From Prolixibacteraceae bacterium (lineage in GTDB: Bacteria; Bacteroidota; Bacteroidia; Bacteroidales; Prolixibacteraceae), in NCBI GenBank assembly GCA_016931385.1, contig JAFGEV010000204.1, positions 1-50,608 of the forward strand: a DNA stretch of 50,608 bases, in the 5' to 3' direction. The position numbers were made by a program, and so were the translations under genes. Positions 36,575 to 45,678 of this stretch are shown here, piece after piece. Within the stretch, counting starts at the first letter, position 1; the number at the start of each line of letters is the position of its first letter. The notes beneath the pieces were generated by a model. That model saw nothing but the letters and a program-made list of their open reading frames with translations. It searched no databases and was not told the DNA's origin.

Positions 36575-39226
36575 ATGAAAATGAGAAAGTATCTATCATA
36601 TATCGTTTCATTAATATTGCTTGTTGCAATGTTAACTGGATGCAAATCAAAGAAAATTGCCCAGGGAACATCTCAAACCAAAGAGAATATAAAAACATCA
36701 TCATCACTTTTAAACCTGGGTTATCCAATAAATACGCCATCAGAAGAAGAGTTAAAAAGCAGCCTTTACGCTGAATCGTACTATTACCTTTTAGAAGATT
36801 CATCGCTTCAGTTTAAGGATAATGCACCTTTTATTGAATTCATCGATAAAGGGAAAAAAGAACGCATGTGGTTTGCATCAAGCCGCATCGATTCGTTTTA
36901 TGGCAAAAAGCCCACCAACCATTACCAGCAGATATATTATTCCGAAAGGGAAATTGGCGAAGGCAAATGGCCTGGTGAAGGATGGGGACAGGTAAAACGT
37001 TTCACGGTTGAAGCTGAACACCCGGTAATGAAACCTTTTATCGATTTATTTAACAGTGCAGTTAAAGGAGCGCCAACAATTGCAGATAATGTCATGGTCT
37101 TTGCCTGCGATCAGATTGATGAAGAAAAACTGGAATTATCGGAACTTAAAGACCTGTGGTTTGTTGAACGGCTTGAAGACGGAAAATTTTCAACCCCGAA
37201 AACTATCAATAAGCTGAACAATAGCCTAACCTGGGAATCACAACCTGCCTTATCTGCAAATGGAAAACACCTGCTTTTCGTTTCAAACCGGAATTTAAAT
37301 ATTGACAGTGAAGCCCCCGACCAGGCTGACCTGAATATATTTTACAGTTTCTTCGATGGTGAAAAATGGAGAGAACCAGTTGCCCTTGATAAACTGAACT
37401 CTTCGGCAATGGAAATCACCCCCCGGATATCTTCAACTGGAAACAAGGTGTATTTTTCTTCGAACAGGGACGGGAAATATTCAATTTACGAAGTACCTGT
37501 AAAATTGAACGACAAAGAAGGAGGCATGGAGATTACAGGTTATGTAAAACCATTTAATGCGCCACTGCTTGACTTAAAAAACGGGGCATCAGCAATTACA
37601 ACCCTGGCCGATGGTTCTAACCAGCAATACCCGTTATACTATTACAACACGTTCAATAAAAAAACGCCCCAGGCCTTCTTCTGGGCATCCGATTATAAAG
37701 AAGGCCTTGAAGGTACGATTGACATTTACGGGTGCAACATGCCATTTAACATCAACTATCACGTTGTGCTTGAAGATGTATGCAACATTGGCAGCCAGGA
37801 AATCATTGAACCTGTCATCGAAATTGAAGGGGACATGAATGAAATTGTTGACAGCTCATTTGCTACTTTTCATTTATATTCAGGCTTAAAATACAAGGTT
37901 ATTGGGGGATCGTTTGCCAGCACCTATTTCTGCGACATCGATTCAAGTTTTGTTATGACCGGGTATAGCAAAATCAAGAACCCGCAGAACCCTTGCCATC
38001 AATATGTCCATTCAAAAGCCATTGAAGGCGCTTCCGAAAGGTCTTTCCTTACATCAAAAAACGGAATGATACCAACATTTGAAGTCTATTCCGACACTTC
38101 AATATACGACACCATTCAAATTACAAAGGCTTGGGAGCGAAAGGAAAAGTGCCCGGTGGCTGAGGAGGTTCCAAGAAAACATGAACGGATAGCCTATTTC
38201 CAAACCGGGTACTGGGAAGTGAATACAACAGCCAATCTAAAACGTGATCTGGCCCTTTTACACGAAGGATTTGAGACGAAGCTCACAAACGATATCTACA
38301 CACCTGTTGAAGGTTTTGTCAGAAACAGAAGCGACTATAAATATTATTCATGGGGTGTCAATTTTCCGATACTTCCTAACGACGGTTACAGATACTCCAT
38401 AGCTAATGCACGCTGGATCGAACTTCATCCCAACAACCAGTACTGGGGCGACCACCCGGGTTATTCAAGCAGAATAAAAGAACGAATGGACGGGAGGCGT
38501 AACAGGATTGCACAATATCTTGATTACGCCGCCAAAGTTGATGAAAACCTGAGTTTCCTTACCGAGCGTATCGACAAGGAATATTTGAAAATGCTGGCAA
38601 AAAACAAAGAATTCCGCCCACAGCTTTTGATCGAGATTTTCGCTGTTTCTGATGAACGCGAAGTAACCAGGGGCTGGTACATTGGCGATACCGTGCAATA
38701 CAGGGCCTCAAAATACATTGAAAGAACTGACGGGTTCACCACTGAACCAGTGAAGATTGTCCCGCCGGTTGTTGACGAAAAGAATAAAGAAATAAAACAA
38801 ATCAAAGAGTGCTCAATAAACTTAAAAAGCGATGGTGATAATGGTACTATGCTGGGAATAAGCGCCACACGTACCGATGCCAATACAAACCTGTCAAAGC
38901 TCCGAGCATGGTTTGGTTATAAAGAAGTTTTAAACCACTTGAAAACAATTCCTGAATTCAATGAATTATTGGAGAATGGCAGGGTTGCCCTTCCCGAAAA
39001 TGAAATCGCCTATGATTTTGGGGAGTCAGATATTGTAATTATTACCCAGGGCCGCCGGCAGGAGGATATTGCAAATCCGAAAAGTCCATATCCCGATGCA
39101 AACAATCCCAGCGGCAACGGCTATTTCGATTACGATGACATACGCAGGATTGAAGTCAAGATCAGGTTAAGATATCCCGACGACCGAAGGATTATCCGAA
39201 AATTCTGTTGCGACCCAACGAATTAA
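36575..39226 (+). CDS. Lipoprotein with PD40/WD40-like beta-propeller repeats
   Basis: An 883-residue lipoprotein with lipobox AMLTGC and a basic mature start (CKSKKIAQ), so probably facing the periplasm. Residues about 95-330 contain PD40-type blades, for example QPALSANGKHLLFVSNR...DLNIFYSFFDG and TPRISSTGNKVYFSSNRDGKYSIYEVPV, as in TolB-like and many Bacteroidota envelope proteins. A beta domain follows (about 390-470), then a C-terminal region (600-883) with a sequence resembling an OmpA-like peptidoglycan-binding fold only weakly. Last gene of the cluster before a convergent terminator. Function unknown. Confidence 0.76.
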   Translation: MKMRKYLSYIVSLILLVAMLTGCKSKKIAQGTSQTKENIKTSSSLLNLGYPINTPSEEELKSSLYAESYYYLLEDSSLQFKDNAPFIEFIDKGKKERMWFASSRIDSFYGKKPTNHYQQIYYSEREIGEGKWPGEGWGQVKRFTVEAEHPVMKPFIDLFNSAVKGAPTIADNVMVFACDQIDEEKLELSELKDLWFVERLEDGKFSTPKTINKLNNSLTWESQPALSANGKHLLFVSNRNLNIDSEAPDQADLNIFYSFFDGEKWREPVALDKLNSSAMEITPRISSTGNKVYFSSNRDGKYSIYEVPVKLNDKEGGMEITGYVKPFNAPLLDLKNGASAITTLADGSNQQYPLYYYNTFNKKTPQAFFWASDYKEGLEGTIDIYGCNMPFNINYHVVLEDVCNIGSQEIIEPVIEIEGDMNEIVDSSFATFHLYSGLKYKVIGGSFASTYFCDIDSSFVMTGYSKIKNPQNPCHQYVHSKAIEGASERSFLTSKNGMIPTFEVYSDTSIYDTIQITKAWERKEKCPVAEEVPRKHERIAYFQTGYWEVNTTANLKRDLALLHEGFETKLTNDIYTPVEGFVRNRSDYKYYSWGVNFPILPNDGYRYSIANARWIELHPNNQYWGDHPGYSSRIKERMDGRRNRIAQYLDYAAKVDENLSFLTERIDKEYLKMLAKNKEFRPQLLIEIFAVSDEREVTRGWYIGDTVQYRASKYIERTDGFTTEPVKIVPPVVDEKNKEIKQIKECSINLKSDGDNGTMLGISATRTDANTNLSKLRAWFGYKEVLNHLKTIPEFNELLENGRVALPENEIAYDFGESDIVIITQGRRQEDIANPKSPYPDANNPSGNGYFDYDDIRRIEVKIRLRYPDDRRIIRKFCCDPTN

Positions 39227-39290
39227 CAATAGTTTGCGTTTTTGCAGTTTCCCTGAAATAATTAAAAAATAATTTCTCTGTAAAGCACAC

Positions 39291-39320
39291 TAAAAAGCCG
39301 GGCTGAAACCCGGCTTAGTC
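39291..39320. terminator. Bidirectional terminator between convergent genes
   Basis: A perfect 8-bp stem AAGCCGGG / CCCGGCTT between the stops of the propeller lipoprotein (plus) and the peroxiredoxin (minus). The T run is better on the minus strand. Confidence 0.65.
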
Positions 39321-39350
39321 ATCATAATCAATAGATTACTGATCGATATT

Positions 39351-40106
39351 TTATTCACTGATTTTTTTAAACCACATATACCATGCAAGGTTATATACAT
39401 CATCGGGGACCAAAGAAGGATTTTCTACATATTCCCGCGGAAGAGATGGGATCAACACATCATCACCCGGCCGCCAGTCAGAGGGTGTCATAACATTATC
39501 GCCGGCAACAGTTTGCAAGGCTGATACTGTACGCAAAATTTCATCCATGCTCCGTCCAATATCCATGGGATAAAATGAAACCATCTGTACAATATTTTCA
39601 GGATCAATTATGAAAACCCCACGAACCGATTTGGTTGAATTGGATGAAGGATGCAACATGCCATATTTCCTCGAAATTGCAAGGTTTTCATCAGCAACAA
39701 GCGGAAAGCTTATTTTTGCCGGTTTACGATCTTTATACGACATTCCTTCTATTGATTTCTTCCAGGGTTCGTGTGAATCAACAGGATCGACAGAAACAAC
39801 AACAAGTTCAACTCCCAGTTTTTTGAATTCATTCTGCAAATTGGCAAGCTCTAAAATTTCAGAAGTGCAAACAGGTGTGAAATCCTGTGGATGACTCAGA
39901 ATAATTTTCCAGCTATTCCCAAAGTCATTCGGAAAATTTAAAACACCTTGAGTTGATTCAGCAGAAAAAGAAGGGCATTTTTCACCAATCAATGGAATGG
40001 TTGATGAAGAGAGATTTTTGGAAGAAGTACTTTTTGAAAAAACCTGATTTGACCATAATTGAGTCATAATCAATAGAGACAAGAAAATAACTAACGATTG
40101 TTTCAT
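39351..40106 (-). CDS. Exported 1-Cys (Prx6-type) peroxiredoxin
   Basis: A 251-residue AhpC/TSA peroxiredoxin. The peroxidatic Cys is in HPQDFTPVCTSE. The long C-terminal extension (PSDWRPGDDVLIPSLPREYV...) and lack of a clear resolving Cys place it in the Prx6 class. It reduces peroxides. A hydrophobic signal peptide (MKQSLVIFLSLLIMTQLWSNQVFSK) precedes the domain, so it should work in the periplasm; most Prx6 homologues are cytoplasmic. The electron donor there is unknown. It is transcribed towards the lipoprotein cluster. Confidence 0.93.
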   Translation of the reverse strand: MKQSLVIFLSLLIMTQLWSNQVFSKSTSSKNLSSSTIPLIGEKCPSFSAESTQGVLNFPNDFGNSWKIILSHPQDFTPVCTSEILELANLQNEFKKLGVELVVVSVDPVDSHEPWKKSIEGMSYKDRKPAKISFPLVADENLAISRKYGMLHPSSNSTKSVRGVFIIDPENIVQMVSFYPMDIGRSMDEILRTVSALQTVAGDNVMTPSDWRPGDDVLIPSLPREYVENPSLVPDDVYNLAWYMWFKKISE

Positions 40107-40355
40107 TTTGATTGCTTTTAATTAATACTAATTTAGACTAAATAAACAAAAGAGACTGGTAAAGGTTTTGGATATTTACAATTATTTTAACTTGATTTTC
40201 AATTTCTTTCACTGAAGGAAATATTTTAAATTATGAAATATTGTATCGAAATGATAGCCACTTCTCTAATCTTTATACAATTGCCTGAAAAATTAAATTC
40301 AATTAAGCTTATTTAGAAAAAGTCTCAATAAGTTTTAAGCAAACGATTTCTTTCG

Positions 40356-40363
40356 TACATTTG
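40356..40363 (+). promoter_or_regulatory. Probable promoter -7 element of feoAB
   Basis: TACATTTG, a perfect consensus match, with TTTT 19 bases upstream in place of TTTG. Transcription would start within about 15 bases of the start codon, giving a nearly leaderless message. Confidence 0.47.
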
Positions 40364-40379
40364 CCGCGTTTCAAGGTTA

Positions 40380-42881
40380 TTGTTGGTGCTTACATTAGAT
40401 AAAATAAAAACAGGCGAGGTTGTGGTTGTTAAACGTGTAAACGGCCGCAGCGCATTTAAACGCCGGATTACCGAGATGGGTTTTGTAAACGGGAAAGAGG
40501 TTTTTGTAAAAAAGAACGCCCCTTTAAAAGATCCGATCGAGTACCAGATTATGGGCTATAACATTTCCCTTCGGCGCAGCGAGGCAGCGCTTATCGAAGT
40601 ATTGCCTGCCGGGCAAGCTGAAAATGATTTTACTGGCTACTATGGCACACTGTCTTTCGAAAAAAAAGTATCATCAAAAAACGGGAATTCAAATTGTCTG
40701 AATATTGTTTTCGTTGGCAACCCCAACGCGGGAAAAACCTCAATTTTCAATGCCATAACAGGTGCCCGTGAACACGTGGGCAACTACTCGGGCGTTACTG
40801 TCGATGCCAAAAAATTCACCCTTAAATACAAAGGTTTTTGCCTGAACCTGACCGACCTGCCCGGAACATATTCCCTTTCTCCCAACTCGCCCGATGAGCT
40901 TTTTGTACGCGACTATCTCCTCAAACAGCACCCCGATGTTGTGGTCAACGTGGTTGATGCTTCGAACCTTGAACGTAACCTATACCTTACCACCCAGCTT
41001 ATCGACATGGACATACAGGTAGTACTTGCCCTTAACATGTATGATGAGTTAAAGAAAAACGCCGTCAAGTTCAATATCGAACAGTTTGCTACCATCACGG
41101 GCATACCCGTAGTACCCACAATTGGAACTAAAAAAACCGGCATTAAACAACTCTTGGAAAAGATAATTGAGGTTGCCGAAAACAAAGACCCCCACCTTAG
41201 GCACATACACATTAATTATGGCTTCGAACTGGAAAAATCGATAAATGCCATACAGAAAAAGATATGGCAGGCATCGAACTACAAAAGGGAATATTCATCG
41301 CGTTATTTTGCCCTGCGCCTTCTCGAAAAAGACAAACACACCCAGGAAAACATTGACTACCTTGAAAATTCAGACGAAGTTATCCATACAGCGCTTGATG
41401 AGACCGAACGGCTTGAAAACCTATTGAAAGATGATGCCCAAACATTGATAACCAATGCCAGATATGGTTTTATTACCGGCGCTTTAAAAGAAACTTTAAA
41501 ATCATCGATACATAAAGGCACACAATCGGTATCGGATAAAATTGACCGCATCCTGACCGGGAAATATACCGGCTTTCCAATATTCCTGATCATTTTGTGG
41601 ATCATGTTTCAGGGAACATTCACACTTGGCAAATATCCTGCCGACTGGATAAATATGGGCGTAAGCCTGATTGGGACAATTCTGGGAAGAATTATTCCAA
41701 CAGGCCCGGCCAATGACCTCATTGTAGATGGAATAATAGGCGGTGTTGGCGGCGTACTGGTTTTTCTTCCCAACATCGTTATCCTGTTTTTCTTTATTTC
41801 ACTTATGGAAGATACAGGCTACATGGCCCGGGTTGCATTCATCATGGACAAACTCATGCACCTGATCGGGTTGCACGGAAAATCATTTATACCGTTAATA
41901 ATGGGTTTTGGCTGCAACGTACCAGCCATCATGTCGACAAGGACCCTGCAGAATCCCGGAGACAGGCTGTTAACCATGCTTATCATCCCGTTCATGTCGT
42001 GCAGCGCCCGCCTGCCGGTATATATACTCATTGCAGGCGCCATATTCCCCGGAAATGCAGGCACAATAATTTTTCTGGTTTATATCACTGGGATAGCATT
42101 GTCGATTTTCACAGCCCTTCTCTTAAAAAAAACGCTCTTCAGGGCGAAAGAAGCCCCTTTTGTTATGGAATTGCCGCCTTACCGGGTTCCTACCATGCGA
42201 TCGGCCCTGAGGCATATGTGGAACAAAGCACAGGAATACCTGAAAAAAATGGGCGGCATAATTTTGTGGGCTTCTGTTATTGTTTGGTTCCTGAGTTATT
42301 TCCCTCGCAGCAGTGAGAAAATTGAGAGCATGGAAAACCTGAAGGCAAAAGTTGAATATCAGATTCAGGAAATTGCTGAAGAAATGAATTCAGAAATAAA
42401 CATCGAAAAATCCGACAGCCTTTTGTTCCTGAATACTTCTTTAGCGATGCAAATACATGAAGAGCAACAATACAACTCGTACCTTGGCCGCATGGGAAGA
42501 GCTGTTGAACCGGTCATCAGCCCCATAGGCTTCGATTGGAAAATCGGGGTCAGTTTACTCTCAGGCGTAATTGCCAAAGAAATTGTGGTAAGCACCCTTG
42601 GGGTTTTGTACTCGGGCGATGATGACCAGTCGTTGAGGGACGCCATAAAAAAACAAACCCATGTGCGCGGAAAACGTGTTGGCCAAAAAATATACACCCG
42701 CCCCGTTACCCTTGCCCTGCTGGTTTTTGTATTGGTTTATATCCCCTGTATTGCTGTTATTGCCGCAATCCGAAAAGAATCGGGCAAATGGAAATGGGCA
42801 ATTTTCAATATTGTATATTCAACAACATTAGCCTGGCTTTTGGCATTTTTTGTATCGAAAATAGCCGGATTGTTTTTCTAA
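40380..42881 (+). CDS. feoB: FeoA-FeoB fusion ferrous iron transporter
   Basis: An 833-residue inner-membrane Fe(II) transporter with FeoA fused at the N-terminus (about 1-75: LDKIKTGEVVVVKRVNGRSAFKRRITEMGFVNGKEVFV...). The G-protein domain has G1 GNPNAGKTS, G3 DLPGTYS and G4 NMYD. The C-terminal membrane region (about 400-830) has the two Gate motifs and a Cys in GFGCNVPAI, typical of FeoB. The start is non-ATG: TTG at 40380 or 40383, or GTG at 40386; family comparison favours 40386. It supplies iron under reducing conditions. FeoA fusion is common in Bacteroidota. Confidence 0.97.
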   Translation: MLVLTLDKIKTGEVVVVKRVNGRSAFKRRITEMGFVNGKEVFVKKNAPLKDPIEYQIMGYNISLRRSEAALIEVLPAGQAENDFTGYYGTLSFEKKVSSKNGNSNCLNIVFVGNPNAGKTSIFNAITGAREHVGNYSGVTVDAKKFTLKYKGFCLNLTDLPGTYSLSPNSPDELFVRDYLLKQHPDVVVNVVDASNLERNLYLTTQLIDMDIQVVLALNMYDELKKNAVKFNIEQFATITGIPVVPTIGTKKTGIKQLLEKIIEVAENKDPHLRHIHINYGFELEKSINAIQKKIWQASNYKREYSSRYFALRLLEKDKHTQENIDYLENSDEVIHTALDETERLENLLKDDAQTLITNARYGFITGALKETLKSSIHKGTQSVSDKIDRILTGKYTGFPIFLIILWIMFQGTFTLGKYPADWINMGVSLIGTILGRIIPTGPANDLIVDGIIGGVGGVLVFLPNIVILFFFISLMEDTGYMARVAFIMDKLMHLIGLHGKSFIPLIMGFGCNVPAIMSTRTLQNPGDRLLTMLIIPFMSCSARLPVYILIAGAIFPGNAGTIIFLVYITGIALSIFTALLLKKTLFRAKEAPFVMELPPYRVPTMRSALRHMWNKAQEYLKKMGGIILWASVIVWFLSYFPRSSEKIESMENLKAKVEYQIQEIAEEMNSEINIEKSDSLLFLNTSLAMQIHEEQQYNSYLGRMGRAVEPVISPIGFDWKIGVSLLSGVIAKEIVVSTLGVLYSGDDDQSLRDAIKKQTHVRGKRVGQKIYTRPVTLALLVFVLVYIPCIAVIAAIRKESGKWKWAIFNIVYSTTLAWLLAFFVSKIAGLFF

Positions 42882-42958
42882 CCCGCTTTCAACTGTTTTC
42901 TATTGCTTTCCATCTCCTTCTCTTTTCAACACCATTTCTTCTTTCGGAATTAAAAATA

Positions 42959-42966
42959 TATTTTTG
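42959..42966 (+). promoter_or_regulatory. Probable promoter -7 element of prfC
   Basis: TATTTTTG fits TAnnTTTG, 26 bases before the prfC ATG. The upstream element is not clear. Confidence 0.43.
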
Positions 42967-42992
42967 CGCTCGATTTTTCAAAACTGAGGAGA

Positions 42993-44573
42993 ATGAGCTT
43001 AAAAAGCGAGATTGAACGCAGGAAAACCTTTGCCATCGTGAGCCACCCCGATGCCGGGAAAACCACCTTAACCGAGAAATTGCTTCTTTTTGGGGGGGCC
43101 ATCCATGTTGCAGGTGCGGTAAAAAGCAACAAAATTAAAAAAACGGCCACATCCGACTTCATGGAAATTGAACGCCAACGTGGCATTTCAGTTGCCACTT
43201 CGGTTATGGCTTTTGAATACAACGAATACAAGGTAAACATTTTGGATACGCCCGGCCATCAGGATTTCCAGGAAGACACCTTCAGGACCCTTACTGCTGT
43301 TGACAGTGTAATAATTGTGATAGATGCGGCAAAAGGTGTTGAACCCCAGACGAAAAAACTTATGGATGTTTGCCGTATGCGTAAAACTCCGGTCATTGTT
43401 TTTGTAAACAAGATGGACCGGCCATCGGAAGACACCTTCAACCTGCTTGAAGAAATTGAGAACCAGCTTCAAATCTCAACACGTCCTCTCAGCTGGCCAA
43501 TTAATAGTGGCCCCGGATTCAAAGGCGTATACAACATATACAGCTCAAGCCTTCAGCTTTTCAGGCCCAATGTACAGGAAATTGAAACAGGAATAAAATT
43601 CGACAATATTTATGACTCTGGACTGGAAAAACACCTGGGATCCGATGTCGAAATACTGCGCGAAGAATTGGAACTTCTCGAGGGTGTATACCCTGAATTT
43701 TCTGAAAGTGAATACCTCGCGGGAAACCTGGCACCGGTGTTTTTTGGCAGTGCATTATACAACTTTGGCGTTCAGGAACTCTTAAACACTTTTTTGAAAA
43801 TTGCCCCAACCCCCCGCCCCCGCCTGACAAATGAAAGGATTGTGAATCCGTATGAAGCAAGCTTCTCGGGCTTCGTTTTTAAAATACATGCCAACATCGA
43901 CCCAAACCACCGCAGCCGGATTGCATTTGTAAAAATATGCTCCGGAAAATTTGAACGGAACAAACCCTATACCCATACCCGTTTAAACAAAACCTTTAAG
44001 ATATCGTCGCCAACTGCATTTATGGCCGCCAAAAAAGAAGTTATCGACGAAGCATATCCAGGCGATATCGTAGGAATACCCGACAATGGAAATTTTATAA
44101 TCGGAGACACACTCACCGAAGGGGAAAACATCCACTATAAAGGCTTACCAAGTTTTTCGCCTGAAATGTTCCGATATATTGAAAATGCCGATCCTATGAA
44201 ATCGAAACAACTGGCAAAAGGAATCGACCAGTTGATGGACGAAGGTGTTGCCCAGCTTTTTACAAACCAATTTAACGGGCGCAAAATAATTGGATGCGTG
44301 GGACAGCTACAGTTCGAAGTAATCCAGTACAGGCTCGAGCATGAGTACGGAGCTAAATGCCGATTTGAACCGATACAAATGTATAAAGCCTGTTGGGTAA
44401 AAAGCAATGACAAACAGTTGCTTGAAGATTTCAGAAAACGTAAATCGCAAAGAATGGCCAAAGATAAAATTGGACGCGATGTATTTATGGCCGATTCACC
44501 TTTTATTTTGGACATGGCAAGGCAGGAATTTGAAAAAATCGATTTCCATTTTACTTCCGATTTCGACAATTAA
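42993..44573 (+). CDS. prfC: Peptide chain release factor 3
   Basis: A 526-residue translational GTPase that recycles RF1/RF2 after termination. G1 is SHPDAGKTT, followed by the RF3-specific [20 protein letters not shown]3 is DTPGHQDF and G4 NKMD. RF3 C-terminal features are [11 protein letters not shown] and [20 protein letters not shown]-like sequence (here [19 protein letters not shown]). Full length for the family. A monocistronic unit between feoAB and the cellobiose locus. Confidence 0.97.
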   Translation: MSLKSEIERRKTFAIVSHPDAGKTTLTEKLLLFGGAIHVAGAVKSNKIKKTATSDFMEIERQRGISVATSVMAFEYNEYKVNILDTPGHQDFQEDTFRTLTAVDSVIIVIDAAKGVEPQTKKLMDVCRMRKTPVIVFVNKMDRPSEDTFNLLEEIENQLQISTRPLSWPINSGPGFKGVYNIYSSSLQLFRPNVQEIETGIKFDNIYDSGLEKHLGSDVEILREELELLEGVYPEFSESEYLAGNLAPVFFGSALYNFGVQELLNTFLKIAPTPRPRLTNERIVNPYEASFSGFVFKIHANIDPNHRSRIAFVKICSGKFERNKPYTHTRLNKTFKISSPTAFMAAKKEVIDEAYPGDIVGIPDNGNFIIGDTLTEGENIHYKGLPSFSPEMFRYIENADPMKSKQLAKGIDQLMDEGVAQLFTNQFNGRKIIGCVGQLQFEVIQYRLEHEYGAKCRFEPIQMYKACWVKSNDKQLLEDFRKRKSQRMAKDKIGRDVFMADSPFILDMARQEFEKIDFHFTSDFDN

Positions 44574-44870
44574 AAAGATATTGTAATCTCAATTTATTTT
44601 TTAAAACTACTTCGCTATAGATGTGAAGTGTATAGGTTACGCAATATTTTTTTATTTGAAATTAAAAAGAAACTATACAACAATAAACACCTGTATCCTG
44701 AGCACTTGCCTTTTTGCTATAAATTAACACATTCGCTTATATCATATTGAATATGTTTTCTTTTCACACGCCAACAAAAAACAAAGTGTAAAAAATACAC
44801 ATGAAGTTTTGTTTTCTAAAAAAATTTCTATCTTTACATTGTGTAACAAGTACACACAAACCTTTTTTCT
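44574..44870 (+). promoter_or_regulatory. Control region of the cellobiose locus with palindromic operators
   Basis: Two near-perfect copies of a palindrome: aGTGTA-N5-TACACa at 44785-44801 and tGTGTA-N5-TACACa at 44840-44856. A weaker copy (GTGTA-N5-TACGC) is at 44628-44642. A promoter is visible: TTTG at 44808-44811 and TATCTTTA at 44829-44836. The downstream operator covers the predicted transcription start and the upstream one lies before the promoter. This fits repression of the locus by its own regulator. Confidence 0.7.
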
Positions 44871-45605
44871 ATGTCGAAAATTATTCCAAATATTTCTGTC
44901 GATTGTGTTATCTTCGGTTTTGATTCAAACCAGTTAAACGTTCTTTTGGTTGAACGCAAACTTTTAGATGAACAAACCAGCGAAACACTCATTGATGACT
45001 GGACGCTTGCAGGATATCACATATTTGAAGAAGAAGATTTCGACACGGCGGCTGCACGTATTCTGAAACGATTATCGGGCCTCGACCACATATACCTTGA
45101 ACAGTTTTATGCTTTTGGAGGGGTTAACAGGCTGAACAAACCTAAAGACCAGTTATGGCTGAAACACCAACACGAAGGGTTCAGCGACAGGATTGTCACC
45201 GTAGGTTACTATTCGCTCATCGACAACACCTCAGTTACCCTGTCACTCAAGGAAAGAAATGTTAAATGGTTTCCCGTTTCGGAATTGCCTGAACTTGGTT
45301 TCGACCATGAGGAAATTCTGCAGAAGGCGCTTGAAAAACTTCGCACCAAATTACGCAACGAACCCATAGGTTTTGAACTGCTGCCTGAAAAATTCACCAT
45401 CTCGCAGCTTCAACGTTTGTATGAATCGATTTTAGGCCAAAGCCTCGACCGAAGGAACTTCAGGAAAAAGGTGATGCAAATGAAATACCTTATCCCGCTT
45501 AACGAAAAGCAGAAAGACGTGAAACATAAACCGGCCCAGCTCTTTTTATTCAGCAAAGATGTATACGAGCGGACCAAAAAGGAACGGTTCGATTTTACCA
45601 TGTAA
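44871..45605 (+). CDS. Nudix-domain transcriptional regulator (NrtR/AraR type)
   Basis: A 244-residue regulator: an N-terminal Nudix-like domain (about 8-140) and a C-terminal winged helix (about 160-240, KFTISQLQRLYESILGQSLDRRNFRKKVMQM). The Nudix box is degenerate: the family's R-E-x-x-E-E pattern reads RILKRLSGL, so the catalytic glutamates are gone and the domain should only bind an effector. In Bacteroidota, regulators of this build (AraR) control sugar use. Its neighbours suggest that the effector is cellobiose, glucose 1-phosphate or a related compound. Palindromic operators lie directly upstream. Confidence 0.88.
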   Translation: MSKIIPNISVDCVIFGFDSNQLNVLLVERKLLDEQTSETLIDDWTLAGYHIFEEEDFDTAAARILKRLSGLDHIYLEQFYAFGGVNRLNKPKDQLWLKHQHEGFSDRIVTVGYYSLIDNTSVTLSLKERNVKWFPVSELPELGFDHEEILQKALEKLRTKLRNEPIGFELLPEKFTISQLQRLYESILGQSLDRRNFRKKVMQMKYLIPLNEKQKDVKHKPAQLFLFSKDVYERTKKERFDFTM

Positions 45606-45678
45606 CCCAGTAGAAATATAATAACCCAGTCAATTAATTAAATAGCAATCAATTATTCACACCAGAAAAAATGCAGAG

